NCBI RefSeq assembly: GCF_033659955.1
Contig: NZ_JARUJP010000007.1
Span: 127,033-191,032 of the forward strand
DNA from: Clostridium_AM tanneri
GTDB taxonomy: Bacteria; Bacillota; Clostridia; Clostridiales; Clostridiaceae
Length of the DNA: 64,000 nt
Reading direction: 5' to 3'
Shown: in pieces, positions 1 to 8,055 of the stretch
How positions within the stretch are numbered: position 1 is the stretch's first letter
Layout: the number at the start of each line of letters is the position of its first letter
Notes under the pieces: generated by a model
What the model was told of the DNA's origin: nothing
What the model saw: the letters and a program-made list of their open reading frames with translations, nothing else
The model's database searches: none
Position numbers and translations under genes: made by a program

Positions 1-346
1 GACTCTCCATTATCATTTCACCAATATACTCAGACTGAACTTCTGTCATCATTTTATTACTAATCTTTTTTTCTACTTCATCTGCAATATTCTCTATTTG
101 CTGCCTCGAAACAGGCCTTTTCTGACAAGCTTTTATTAATCCATTTATTATTTTTGTTCTATCGAAGTATTCTCTATTCATGTTTTTCTTTATAACTAGT
201 ATAGGCACATTTTCAACTTTTTCATATGTAGTATACCTTTTCGCACATTCCAAACATTCTCTTCTTCTTCTTATAGACATATCATCTTCAGTTGATCTTG
301 AATCTACTACCCTGCTTTCTAAATAACCACAGTAAGGGCACTTCAC
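1..346 (-). CDS. nrdR: Transcriptional repressor NrdR (C-terminus beyond window)
   Basis: NrdR represses ribonucleotide reductase genes when its ATP-cone senses dATP/ATP. The 115 visible codons start MKCPYCGYLESRV, an N-terminal zinc ribbon with CPYC and a second Cys pair in RRRECLECAKRY, followed by the ATP-cone region (VLVIKKN-type start, FDRTKIINGLIKAC). The family is usually about 150 residues, so about 35 are lost off the left edge. The start is GTG at 346, because the upstream ATG is out of frame and runs into a stop; an AGAAGGA ribosome binding site lies about 10 nt upstream. It follows sigG and the PRC-barrel gene on the same strand, a common clostridial order. Confidence 0.93.
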   Translation of the reverse strand, partial: MKCPYCGYLESRVVDSRSTEDDMSIRRRRECLECAKRYTTYEKVENVPILVIKKNMNREYFDRTKIINGLIKACQKRPVSRQQIENIADEVEKKISNKMMTEVQSEYIGEMIMES

Positions 347-480
347 ATCTCTTCACGTCCTTCTAAATATATTATCCTTTTTAAATTTACGCCTATAATA
401 ATTATACACATTTCAGTGGTAAATTCTATAGTTTAGTAGATTTTAATTAATTTTATAAATCTAACCTTTTGTACATCCAC

Positions 481-744
481 TTATTCCTTCAACATAAACT
501 CTCCTCCATCTATAAGCAAAACATCAACACCTATCTTCTTTACATTTTCCCAAGGAACTTCTATATCTTCACTTTTCCCAAACCAAGACATTTTTTGAGA
601 TGGTAAAATAATAGATATAATCTTATATTCATCACAATCAATTTTTAAATCTTTTATAAATCCTAATTTTGTTCCCGTATTTATATCTATAATTTCCATT
701 GCCCTTAAATTTCCTAAAGAATATAAAGATTTTTCTTCATCCAT
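481..744 (-). CDS. YlmC/YmxH family PRC-barrel sporulation-associated protein
   Basis: Small 87-residue PRC-barrel protein. The fold shows as short beta strands: a start MDEEKSLYSLGNLRAMEI, then IDINTGTKLGFIKDLKID and a closing VDVLLIDGGEF. The family is found next to sigG/sigE in clostridia and named after B. subtilis YlmC/YmxH; its biochemical role is unknown. Here it sits between sigG and nrdR, about 200 nt after sigG with a hairpin terminator between them, so it probably has its own promoter. A second, longer PRC-barrel protein is encoded at 25401-25925. Confidence 0.85.
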   Translation of the reverse strand: MDEEKSLYSLGNLRAMEIIDINTGTKLGFIKDLKIDCDEYKIISIILPSQKMSWFGKSEDIEVPWENVKKIGVDVLLIDGGEFMLKE

Positions 745-851
745 TTTTATCCCTCCAAGTTTTCTCAGTTAAAATTAGCCTTTCAAGACTTCTTCGCGAT
801 AACTGCTCAGTAAATAATATGCTTATATTCTTTTAATAATTCATAAAAAAT

Positions 852-906
852 AAAAACCGAGAAAAGTATACTAATATCGTCATATTAGTATACTCTCAGT
901 TTTTAT
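852..906 (-). terminator. Intrinsic terminator after sigG
   Basis: A 13-bp perfect stem (AGTATACTAATAT, 865-877 with 882-894) around a 4-nt loop is extended by AAAACCGAGA-like outer arms. Read on the minus strand it ends in a T-rich tract, 36 nt after the sigG stop. Confidence 0.85.
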
Positions 907-941
907 CCTAAAATTAAATATAAGTACGATTATTACCAAGG

Positions 942-1715
942 CTATACATATTTTCTCATATGTCTTAAGGCAGTTTTTTCTAACCTAGAAACCTGAGCCT
1001 GGGATATGCCTATTTCATCTGCTACCTCCATCTGAGTTCTACCATCAAAGAATCTCAAGTTGAGTATAAGCTTCTCCCTATCATTTAATTTTTTCATAGC
1101 CTCCTTTATAGCTATGTTCTCTAACCAGCTATCATCTAAGTTTTTGTTGTCACTTATTTGATCCATTACATAAATTGCATCTCCACCGTCATGATAAATA
1201 GGTTCAAAGAGAGATACCGGATCTTGAATAGCATCTAATGCAAATACTACTTCCTCTCTTGGCACTTTCAACTCTTTAGCAATTTGAGATATTGTAGGCT
1301 CCTTATTATTTTCGCCTATAAGTTTATCTCTAACTTGCAGAGCCCTATAAGCAATATCTCTTAGAGATCTGCTCACTCTTATAGAGTTGTTATCTCTTAA
1401 ATACCTTCTTATCTCTCCTATAATCATAGGAACGGCATAAGTAGAAAACTTTACATTTTGATTTAAATCAAAGTTATCAATGGCCTTAATTAATCCTATA
1501 CAACCAACTTGAAATAAATCATCAACATTTTCTCCTCGGTTGTTAAATCTTTGGATAACACTTAATACCAGTCTCAAATTACCCTTGATAAACTTTTCCC
1601 TTGATGAGTAGTCTCCACTCCTCATCTCCATTAACAGTCCTCTCATCTCATTTTCCTTTAATACTGGTAATTTGGCAGTGTTAACTCCACAGATTTCAAC
1701 TTTATTAATTATCAT
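942..1715 (-). CDS. sigG: Forespore sigma factor SigG
   Basis: RNA polymerase sigma factor for late forespore genes. The 257-residue protein has region 2 at about 45-110 (NLRLVLSVIQRF, DDLFQVGCIGLIKAIDNFD), region 3 at about 120-190 (RVSRSLRDIAYRA) and region 4 at about 210-257 with the recognition helix ISQAQVSRLEKTAL. The N-terminus MIINKVEICGVNTAKLPVL is characteristic of SigG, the part bound by anti-sigma factor CsfB/SpoIIAB in bacilli. It lies 76 nt downstream of sigE, as in other spore formers, and can be transcribed by readthrough or from its own sigma-F/G promoter in that gap; I could not identify a convincing promoter. Confidence 0.97.
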   Translation of the reverse strand: MIINKVEICGVNTAKLPVLKENEMRGLLMEMRSGDYSSREKFIKGNLRLVLSVIQRFNNRGENVDDLFQVGCIGLIKAIDNFDLNQNVKFSTYAVPMIIGEIRRYLRDNNSIRVSRSLRDIAYRALQVRDKLIGENNKEPTISQIAKELKVPREEVVFALDAIQDPVSLFEPIYHDGGDAIYVMDQISDNKNLDDSWLENIAIKEAMKKLNDREKLILNLRFFDGRTQMEVADEIGISQAQVSRLEKTALRHMRKYV

Positions 1716-1791
1716 AAAGTCATCAGCCCCTTTAGAATATATAGCATTTTAATTATTTCCTAAGTAGGGCTTTTTTATACTAAAGACAACC

Positions 1792-2499
1792 TTATAACAT
1801 TTTATTTATTTCTTTCTTTAATCTTTTTATTATTCTTTTTTCTAATCTGGAAATGTATGATTGAGATATACCAAGCATATCAGCAACTTCTTTTTGTGTT
1901 TTTTCTCCTTGACCGCCTAACCCAAATCTTAGATTTACTATTTCTTTTTCTCTAGCACTTAACTTTTTCATTGCTACCATTAAAAGTTGCTTATCAACTT
2001 CATCCTCAATGAGGTTATAAACCACATCATTATCTGTACCTAATATATCTGATAATAGTAGTTCATTCCCATCCCAGTCAATATTTAAAGGCTCATAAAA
2101 GGAAATTTCGGCTTTTACTTTGCTATTTCTTCTTAAATACATAAGTATTTCATTTTCAATGCATCTAGATGCATATGTAGCTAATTTTATTTTTTTCTCT
2201 GGATCAAAGGTGTTAACAGCCTTAATTAAACCTATAGTTCCTACTGATACTAAATCCTCTACGTTTACCCCTGTATTTTCAAACTTTCTTGCTATATATA
2301 CTACTAATCTTAAATTCCTTTCTATTAACGTAGATCTTACACTCTCCTCACCAGTTACAAGTCTTGCAACTAGATCATCTTCTTCCTTTTTACTAAGAGG
2401 AGGGGGAAGTACCTCATTGCCACCTATGTAGTACACTGTCTTTATAAAGACCTTAAATTTAGTTAATATTCTATTTAACAATATCTTTAATTTAATCAT
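1792..2499 (-). CDS. sigE: Mother-cell sigma factor SigE (pro-sigma-E)
   Basis: Early mother-cell sporulation sigma factor, made as an inactive precursor. The 235-residue protein begins with a lysine/hydrophobic pro-sequence and the motif VYYIGGNEVLPPPLS at residues 22-36, matching the B. subtilis pro-sigma-E processing site; cleavage is expected within VYYIGG. Region 2 (IERNLRLVVYIARKFENTG, DLVSVGTIGLIKAVNTFD) and region 4 (EVADMLGISQSYISRLEKRI) are complete. It lies 28 nt downstream of spoIIGA, which encodes its activating protease, forming the spoIIG operon. GGAGG is well placed before the ATG. Confidence 0.97.
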   Translation of the reverse strand: MIKLKILLNRILTKFKVFIKTVYYIGGNEVLPPPLSKKEEDDLVARLVTGEESVRSTLIERNLRLVVYIARKFENTGVNVEDLVSVGTIGLIKAVNTFDPEKKIKLATYASRCIENEILMYLRRNSKVKAEISFYEPLNIDWDGNELLLSDILGTDNDVVYNLIEDEVDKQLLMVAMKKLSAREKEIVNLRFGLGGQGEKTQKEVADMLGISQSYISRLEKRIIKRLKKEINKML

Positions 2500-2527
2500 A
2501 TTAATCCTCCAATCAATTTAATATCCT

Positions 2528-3325
2528 TTACATTACTCCTCTAGATAAAAGAGCTTCATAATCATTAAAATCACTTAATCTTTCTTCGCAAAAAGCAACT
2601 ATTACCTCTCTATTCTGACATTCCTCTCCACCGTGTATTCTTATACAGAGAGGTTTAAATCCTTGGAGGTTACCACTTTGTCCATTTACTACTCTATAGG
2701 GAATATAAAATTTATCATATAGATTTAAATCTATATCCTTAAAAACCTTTTTCTCCACTATAATTACTGGTAGGTTAGTAGCTGGTTCCCTTAATTCATT
2801 GCCAGTATCTAAAAAAGCCTTAATATTTTTCTCTGAGTTCTTTAACACAATATCTACATCATATATAAGACTTTTTAAGTCTTTTCTATCTTTTATGTAG
2901 ATTACTATTCTATCAATTAATATATATATTATCATTATTGAAAGCATAAGCTTTTTATAGGAAAAGTTTATAATAACAAAGTTATTAATGTCATAGTCTT
3001 CGTTATATTGTATAAACATGCAAGCTCCAGCTAGAAGCATGGAATACAAGAGGAATATAGATAACGCCTTTAAATTAAAAAACACTTTCCTTTTTCTAAA
3101 ACTAATTAGTATTAGGGCTGCTGCTATTATCATTTTAAATGGAACCGTAGAAAACCTTTTTAGCTCCGGATAGACTAAAGTTATAACATACATACTACCA
3201 ATAGCTGCTGCAACTAAGATATATCTTAGTTCTACTTTTACTCTCAAAGTACGGGCAGTTATATATAACAAAAATAGGTTAACTACTAAGTTTTGAAAAA
3301 TCAAAACATCGATATATATAATCAA
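2528..3325 (-). CDS. spoIIGA: Sigma-E processing peptidase SpoIIGA
   Basis: Membrane-embedded aspartic protease that cleaves pro-sigma-E at the sporulation septum. About five hydrophobic helices occupy residues 1-140, followed by a cytoplasmic aspartic-protease domain with the catalytic triplet D173-T-G in AFLDTGNELREP. The length of 265 is slightly short for the family. The start is TTG at 3325, supported by GGAGGTGA about 10 nt upstream. It is the first gene of the spoIIG operon and is isolated from ftsZ by a strong terminator and a long AT-rich promoter region. Confidence 0.95.
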   Translation of the reverse strand: MIIYIDVLIFQNLVVNLFLLYITARTLRVKVELRYILVAAAIGSMYVITLVYPELKRFSTVPFKMIIAAALILISFRKRKVFFNLKALSIFLLYSMLLAGACMFIQYNEDYDINNFVIINFSYKKLMLSIMIIYILIDRIVIYIKDRKDLKSLIYDVDIVLKNSEKNIKAFLDTGNELREPATNLPVIIVEKKVFKDIDLNLYDKFYIPYRVVNGQSGNLQGFKPLCIRIHGGEECQNREVIVAFCEERLSDFNDYEALLSRGVM

Positions 3326-3373
3326 ATACTATATTCACCTCCATTACAATTAATTTCCATTTTCTTACTTTTT

Positions 3374-3407
3374 ATTATATACTTATTATCTTTAAAATTT
3401 TGTCATT
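3374..3407 (-). promoter_or_regulatory. Probable spoIIG promoter with Spo0A-box-like -35 region
   Basis: On the minus strand an ATGACA hexamer (3401-3406) is followed 21 bp later by a perfect TATAAT (3374-3379). The hexamer lies in AATGACAAA (3399-3407), which matches seven of nine positions of the inverted Spo0A box TTYGACAAA. B. subtilis spoIIG is known for the same arrangement: a sigma-A promoter with an over-long spacer and 0A boxes over the -35 element. Assignment here is by analogy. Confidence 0.6.
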
Positions 3408-3480
3408 TTTTATAAATTATTATTATTTTTATATGCTATAATATGCCAACTTATTATAATTTGCTGCCTGTATGTTATAA

Positions 3481-3527
3481 GAATAAAAAAGCAAGTGTAG
3501 CCATAGGCTACACTTGCTTTTTTATTC
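3481..3527. terminator. Perfect-palindrome terminator after ftsZ
   Basis: Two perfectly complementary 22-nt arms (3481-3502 and 3506-3527) enclose the loop ATA; the GC-rich core GCAAGTGTAGCC is flanked by A and T runs on both sides. It lies directly after the ftsZ stop and stops ftsZ transcription from entering spoIIGA. Confidence 0.93.
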
Positions 3528-3532
3528 TTATA

Positions 3533-4660
3533 TTACTTTCTTTGTCTTCTTAAAAAGGCTGGTATTTCAAGGTTATTTTCATCGTAATTTTGATGATATT
3601 CTACAGTAGCTGCGGCTTCATCTCTATTACTTGTAAAACTAACTGTTGGTTGTGTTGGAGCTGCAGTTACTTTTGCAACCGGCTCTGGCTGAGTTCTTTG
3701 CATCTTTTCTGATTCAAAGCCTGTGGCAATTACTGTGATTCTTATCTCATCTTTTATATTTTCGTCTATTACAGCACCGAATATGATGTTTGCATCTGGG
3801 TCAGCAGCATCCTGCACTATTTCTGCTGCTTCATTTATTTCTAGAAGTCCCAAGTCCGGTCCCCCAGTTATATTTAGAAGTACTCCAGTAGCTCCTACTA
3901 TAGATGTCTCAAGTAAAGGACTGGAAATAGCTTGCTTTGCCGCTTCTTGTGCTCTATTATCTCCTGTTCCTCTTCCTACTCCCATATGTGCAAGACCTTT
4001 GTCTATCATGATAGTTCTAACATCTGCAAAGTCAAGGTTAACAAGACCTGGTATTGTAATTAAGTCAGATATACCTTGTACACCTTGTCTTAGAACGTCA
4101 TCTGCATATTTGAAAGATTCCATCAATGTAGTTTTTTTATCCACAATTGTAAGTAGTCTTTCATTTGGAATAGTTACCAATGTATCTACTCTCTCTTTTA
4201 AATTCTTTATTCCCATTTCTGCGTGAAGCATTCTTTTTCTTCCTTCAAAAGGGAAAGGCTTAGTTACTACTCCTACAGTAAGTATTCCCATAGACTTAGC
4301 TATTTCTGCAATTACAGGTGCTGCTCCAGTACCGGTTCCGCCACCCATACCTGCAGTGATAAATACCATATCTGCACCTTTTATGGCCTGAGATATTTCT
4401 TCCTTACTTTCCTCAGCTGCTTTATTTCCTATTTCAGGATTTGCACCTGCTCCTAAACCTTTAGTAAGTTTGTCTCCTATTTGTATCTTTTGTGACGCCT
4501 GAGAAAGAGCTAATGCCTGCTTATCTGTATTTACAGAAATAAACTCAACATTCTTTAGTCCTTCTCTTATCATTCTATTTACGGCGTTGTTTCCTCCACC
4601 ACCGCATCCTATTACTTTTATATTAGCTAATTGTTGAACATCAACATCAAAATCTAGCAC
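3533..4660 (-). CDS. ftsZ: Cell division GTPase FtsZ
   Basis: Tubulin homologue that polymerises into the Z-ring. The 375-residue protein has the nucleotide-binding start IKVIGCGGGGNNAVNRM (about 14-30), the tubulin signature GGGTGTGAAPV (about 106-116), the T7-loop region and a variable linker (about 325-355) ending in the conserved tail LEIPAFLRRQRK that binds FtsA and other partners. It lies 16 nt downstream of ftsA in a two-gene unit closed by a strong terminator. Confidence 0.98.
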   Translation of the reverse strand: MLDFDVDVQQLANIKVIGCGGGGNNAVNRMIREGLKNVEFISVNTDKQALALSQASQKIQIGDKLTKGLGAGANPEIGNKAAEESKEEISQAIKGADMVFITAGMGGGTGTGAAPVIAEIAKSMGILTVGVVTKPFPFEGRKRMLHAEMGIKNLKERVDTLVTIPNERLLTIVDKKTTLMESFKYADDVLRQGVQGISDLITIPGLVNLDFADVRTIMIDKGLAHMGVGRGTGDNRAQEAAKQAISSPLLETSIVGATGVLLNITGGPDLGLLEINEAAEIVQDAADPDANIIFGAVIDENIKDEIRITVIATGFESEKMQRTQPEPVAKVTAAPTQPTVSFTSNRDEAAATVEYHQNYDENNLEIPAFLRRQRK

Positions 4661-4676
4661 AATATTTACCTCCCTA

Positions 4677-5948
4677 TTAGAAAAAATCTGTGAAAAAATC
4701 TTTTAATTTTGATACAAAGCCACTACTATTTTCTTTTTTTTCTTCATGTTTGTTTCTCTCTTTAGTCCATTCCCTTTGAATACCTTCTGTTTCCTTCTCT
4801 GACTTAATCCTTAAACTTTTATCTTTCATAGAGTCTGCAGCATCCTTTACTGCACCTACAGCTGCTGCATATAGAGGGCTTGCTGCTCCAATATATTCAG
4901 GACTTCCTACTCTAACAGGTTTCTGTAGTATATCCTTGCTAAAGTCTTCAATTCCTTTAATTAATGCAAATCCCCCTCCAACAAAGACTATACCTGAAAT
5001 TTTGTCATAGTGTTCATTAGATTTTAATTCACCTTTAATAATGCACAGTAATTCCTCAACTCTAGCCTCAATTACTTGTTTAAGTATATCCTGATCTACA
5101 TGAATTTTGTTATTATAGTCAGCGTTGACTTCTATTTTTATATCATTGTTAACGGAGCTTCTACCAACACTACCATACTTAATTTTTAGTTTTTCAGCCT
5201 CTGAAAAAGGAAGCTTAAGACAGACTGCAATATCATTACTTATAGTATTTCCACCTAATGACATTGTGCTTATACTTACTAAGTTTCCCCCTTCAAAACT
5301 ATATATATTAATAGATTCTGCTCCTACATCTACTAATACTACTCCTCTTTCAACTTCTTCTTTTTTTAACACAACCTCTGATAGAGCTAAAGGTTGGAAT
5401 ACTATGCCAGATACATTTATTCCAGCTTTCTCTATACTTTTAAATAGATTATTTACCACAGTAGTTTGAGCTAGTATGATTTGAGCATCTACTTCCAATC
5501 TCAATCCACTCATACCTATAGGGTCTTTTATCTTATCATACCCATCGATTATGTACTGCTGGGGTATTACACCTATAATTTCTTTATCGGATGGAATTGT
5601 AATGATTTTAGATGCTTTTATAACTCTTTTAACATCGTTATCCTTTATCTCTCTATCTTCTGAAGCTACAGCTACAACACCTTTATTCCAAACCAGCTCA
5701 CTTATTCCTCCAGGTAAAGATATGTATGCATCCGTAATCTTGATATCGACCATTCTTTCTAGTCCGTCAATACACTGTTTTACAGATTCAGAAGTACTAT
5801 CTATATCAACAACAATTCCTTTTTTTACTCCATTACAAATTGCCGATGTAATTCCCATTATCTGCATTCTACCGTGCTTGTCTATTTTTCCGGCAGCAGC
5901 ACATATCTTCGATGATCCAATATCTATTCCAATTATATATTCATTCAT
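4677..5948 (-). CDS. ftsA: Cell division protein FtsA
   Basis: Actin-like ATPase that anchors FtsZ to the membrane. It begins MNEYIIGIDIGSSKICAA, the phosphate-1 loop of the actin fold; further actin-family parts are VVLVDVGAESINIYSF and GIVFVGGGFALIKGIEDF. The C-terminus SGFVSKLKDFFTDFF is an amphipathic helix typical of the FtsA membrane anchor, preceded by a charged flexible stretch. The ATG at 5948 is preferred over the in-frame one at 5981 because a GGGGGG ribosome binding site lies about 9 nt upstream. The product is 423 residues. It is co-transcribed with ftsZ. Confidence 0.93.
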   Translation of the reverse strand: MNEYIIGIDIGSSKICAAAGKIDKHGRMQIMGITSAICNGVKKGIVVDIDSTSESVKQCIDGLERMVDIKITDAYISLPGGISELVWNKGVVAVASEDREIKDNDVKRVIKASKIITIPSDKEIIGVIPQQYIIDGYDKIKDPIGMSGLRLEVDAQIILAQTTVVNNLFKSIEKAGINVSGIVFQPLALSEVVLKKEEVERGVVLVDVGAESINIYSFEGGNLVSISTMSLGGNTISNDIAVCLKLPFSEAEKLKIKYGSVGRSSVNNDIKIEVNADYNNKIHVDQDILKQVIEARVEELLCIIKGELKSNEHYDKISGIVFVGGGFALIKGIEDFSKDILQKPVRVGSPEYIGAASPLYAAAVGAVKDAADSMKDKSLRIKSEKETEGIQREWTKERNKHEEKKENSSGFVSKLKDFFTDFF

Positions 5949-6090
5949 TAAGCATTTCCCCCCCTGTAAGAGAACCATCAAAGTATATATTCAACAAAAA
6001 TTCTAATTTTCCTCTTATATTTTATCATATTTTAATAAAATCTCAAATATAGTTAAATAATCTTATTTTTTGTTTACTCAATATTCCAAA

Positions 6091-6115
6091 AGGGAAAGAC
6101 TTCCAGTCTTTCCCT
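6091..6115 (-). terminator. Hairpin after glycosyltransferase gene
   Basis: A 10-bp perfect stem AGGGAAAGAC (6091-6100 with 6106-6115) with a 5-nt loop, 10 nt past the stop codon. The T-tract on the minus strand is short (TTTGGAAT), so it may be a weak terminator. Confidence 0.6.
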
Positions 6116-6124
6116 ATCTATATT

Positions 6125-7399
6125 CTAATTGGCTTTTTCTAAATCATTTATTTTTACACTTCTGGTATGTAAAGTATGACTCCACTCCTTATTATTTTTA
6201 TCCATGATTCCTTGAATGGAAATCGGAAACCATGTAATAGCATAAACAGGATATATTATATAATACCAGAATATTTTTAAGTTAAGCTTCTTTTCTAGAA
6301 CTAGTATAAGCGGCGTGTATATAAATTGTAAAACTCCAAAAATGCCAATAGCAATAGTAAGCAAGTTAAAGTTGAATGAATAAATAAAAGTATTGAAGTT
6401 AGATATTATATTAAATGCTTTCATAAAGTATTGAAATACACCGGTTATTGCAGAGATACCTATCAAAATGGCAATTATAGGTTGAATGCTATACAGTGCA
6501 CAATCCAAAGCAACAAAGCTAAATTTAGATATTGCTCTTCTTAGTAATTTAAAAAAATACCTACTTGAAACATCTGCAAATCCCTGCATCCATCTTTTTC
6601 TCTGCCACCAGGACTGAGCCAGCGTAAGAGGCTTTTCATCATATATAACAGCATCATGTGCCCAACCTACTTTATAACCATTTAAAACTAGCTTACAGGT
6701 GAATTCTAAGTCCTCAGTTAAACACGTAGCACCCCAACCTAATTTTCTTAGTATTTCCGTATCAATGCTAAATCCTGTTCCACCTAACTGACTTGATAGT
6801 CCAATATTGTTTCTAGCTAATTGAAACATTCTATTGTTAGTCCAAAAGGATATTGAGTAACTTCCAGTAATCCATGTATCCTCTGGATTTTTACTATCTA
6901 GATATCCTTGAACAACTTTATATCCCTCACATAGTTTTTTATTCATTTCTATTAAAAAATTCTTATGAGCTAGGTTATCTGCATCAAATATCGAAACTGC
7001 ATCATATTTCTTCTCCATATTAAAAATATGATCAAACATCCATTCAAGTGCATAGCCTTTTCCTCTTTTTTCTTTATTTACTCTTTCATAAACTATAGCA
7101 CCTTTTTCTCTTGCCCTCAGCGCAGTTTTATCGGTACAATTATCTGCAATAACATAAATGTCATAAAGGTGTTTAGGGTAATCAAGCCTTTTTAAACTTT
7201 CTACAATATCTCCAATAACAATTTCTTCATTATGTGCTGCTACAATCATTGCAAAGCTTTTCTTCGGTTTTACCTCTCTCTTCTCTTTTTTTCTATATAT
7301 GCCGAAAAAGGATATACATAAGTAATATATGGTTATAATGTACACTATATAGGTTAAAACACGAGAGGTATCATGAATAATTTCCTTAAAAACGCTCAC
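6125..7399 (-). CDS. Membrane family-2 glycosyltransferase
   Basis: Processive-type GT2 enzyme of the cellulose/hyaluronan synthase class that transfers sugar from a nucleotide donor at the inner membrane; the substrate is unknown. One N-terminal helix (about 15-35) precedes the GT-A domain with AAHNEEIVIG, the DAD metal motif in SIFDADNLAH, the TED acid motif in CLTEDLEFTC and the processivity motif QRKRW; four or so helices follow (about 300-410). There is no partner gene for a polymer operon nearby. The TTG at 7405 is too close to the GGGGGG site, so GTG at 7399 (7-nt spacing) is the better start. Confidence 0.85.
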   Translation of the reverse strand: MSVFKEIIHDTSRVLTYIVYIITIYYLCISFFGIYRKKEKREVKPKKSFAMIVAAHNEEIVIGDIVESLKRLDYPKHLYDIYVIADNCTDKTALRAREKGAIVYERVNKEKRGKGYALEWMFDHIFNMEKKYDAVSIFDADNLAHKNFLIEMNKKLCEGYKVVQGYLDSKNPEDTWITGSYSISFWTNNRMFQLARNNIGLSSQLGGTGFSIDTEILRKLGWGATCLTEDLEFTCKLVLNGYKVGWAHDAVIYDEKPLTLAQSWWQRKRWMQGFADVSSRYFFKLLRRAISKFSFVALDCALYSIQPIIAILIGISAITGVFQYFMKAFNIISNFNTFIYSFNFNLLTIAIGIFGVLQFIYTPLILVLEKKLNLKIFWYYIIYPVYAITWFPISIQGIMDKNNKEWSHTLHTRSVKINDLEKAN

Positions 7400-7605
7400 T
7401 ATCAATCCCCCCTAATTCAAGGTTATTTTAGCATAAATAAAAATTAATTACTATAGAATTTTTAATAATTATGGAAATTATTTTATGTATAATTGTAAAA
7501 TTGACTAACTACAAGATATCTATAGCAATATATACATAAATGCACTTAACTATTATTATTACAAGTTTTTTGAATTTTAATTAACTTTAACTATATAAAG
7601 TCCAT

Positions 7606-7634
7606 TTGTTATTAATAAAGTTATGTGGTATTAT
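7606..7634 (+). promoter_or_regulatory. Probable promoter of the leader RNA/small ORF
   Basis: TTGTTA (7606-7611) and TATTAT (7629-7634) are separated by exactly 17 bp, giving a sigma-A type promoter pointing at the structured leader; transcription would start near 7641. Confidence 0.5.
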
Positions 7635-7640
7635 ATAATT

Positions 7641-7813
7641 AACAAAAATAAACTTAGCTGTTATAGTACAGCAATTAGAAAAGGGGGTAGAGCCTTATGA
7701 GGCGCTACGAACTGATCTTCTACATTGATTTACGAAGGCTTCATAAAAAAGACGAATCCTTTGGTTAAGTCCTCTCTTAAAATTTAAATTTAAAAATTTA
7801 AGGAGGATTTACT
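7641..7813 (+). ncRNA. Structured 5' leader with paired ribosome binding site (unidentified cis-regulatory RNA candidate)
   Basis: This gap between the glycosyltransferase and pilT is not empty. Three local structures can be drawn: a short GCTGT/ACAGC hairpin (7657-7672); a hairpin GTAGAGCCT/AGGCGCTAC with a TATG loop and one A-G mismatch (7687-7708); and a long stem in which CCTCTCTTAAAATTT (7771-7785) pairs with AAATTTAAGGAGG (7794-7806), covering the ribosome binding site of the next ORF. An alternative pairing, TTATGAGGC (7695-7703) with GCTTCATAA (7738-7746), would break the second hairpin. GGGGG (7683-7687) can also pair with CTCTC (7772-7776), competing with the stem that covers the ribosome binding site. 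I could not match it to a riboswitch class I know. The rest of the gap (7406-7605) is AT-rich with no further signal seen. Confidence 0.5.
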
Positions 7814-7951
7814 ATGAATGCTACTGTCGAAAAAGTTAACACCGCTAATATAACTGAGAGTAAAATAGAAAAAACTAAGGAAGTTGAGAAGAAGAGTACA
7901 TCTCTAAAAGATCAATTTTGCTTGAAAACTTTAGACTATTTCATATTCTAA
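7814..7951 (+). CDS. Small 45-residue peptide of unknown function
   Basis: Short ORF with AAGGAGG seven nt before its ATG, ending at TAA 7949-7951 and followed at once by a strong terminator, so the transcription unit is complete. The product starts MNATVEKVNTANITESKI, has a Lys/Glu-rich hydrophilic middle and ends DQFCLKTLDYFIF: one cysteine and an aromatic C-terminus. It has no signal peptide or membrane helix. The leader-plus-tail look could fit a peptide precursor or a regulatory peptide, but no maturation or export gene is adjacent. It is the only plus-strand gene in the first 32 kb. Function not recognised. Confidence 0.6.
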   Translation: MNATVEKVNTANITESKIEKTKEVEKKSTSLKDQFCLKTLDYFIF

Positions 7952-7952
7952 T

Positions 7953-7985
7953 AAAAAAGCAGAGTCCTATGGACTCTGCTTTTTT
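7953..7985. terminator. Bidirectional terminator between the small ORF and pilT
   Basis: Fifteen-nt perfect arms (7953-7967 and 7971-7985) with core GCAGAGTCC and a TAT loop, bounded by six A and six T. It lies between the convergent small ORF and pilT and suits both strands. Confidence 0.92.
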
Positions 7986-8055
7986 AGAGCACTTTAAAGT
8001 TAACACGAAAGCTACTCTATATATACTCATTTCTCTATTAAAGTATAATTGTTAC

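Noticed and set aside
1716..1791. Sigma-F/G promoter for sigG
   Set aside because: GTATA and GGAAATAAT strings occur but match the consensus only partly and with short spacing.
3723..4226. 167-residue plus-strand reading frame opposite ftsZ
   Set aside because: Mirror of the conserved FtsZ coding sequence; no ribosome binding site and low-complexity product.
7681..7776. Match of the leader RNA to a known riboswitch
   Set aside because: I compared it by eye with purine, lysine, c-di-GMP-I and -II, M-box, fluoride, SAM, TPP, glmS and preQ1 consensus features and saw no convincing agreement; left as unidentified.
7814..7951. AgrD-type autoinducer precursor
   Set aside because: The tail has a Cys but no following acidic recognition region, and there is no agrB, agrC or agrA nearby.
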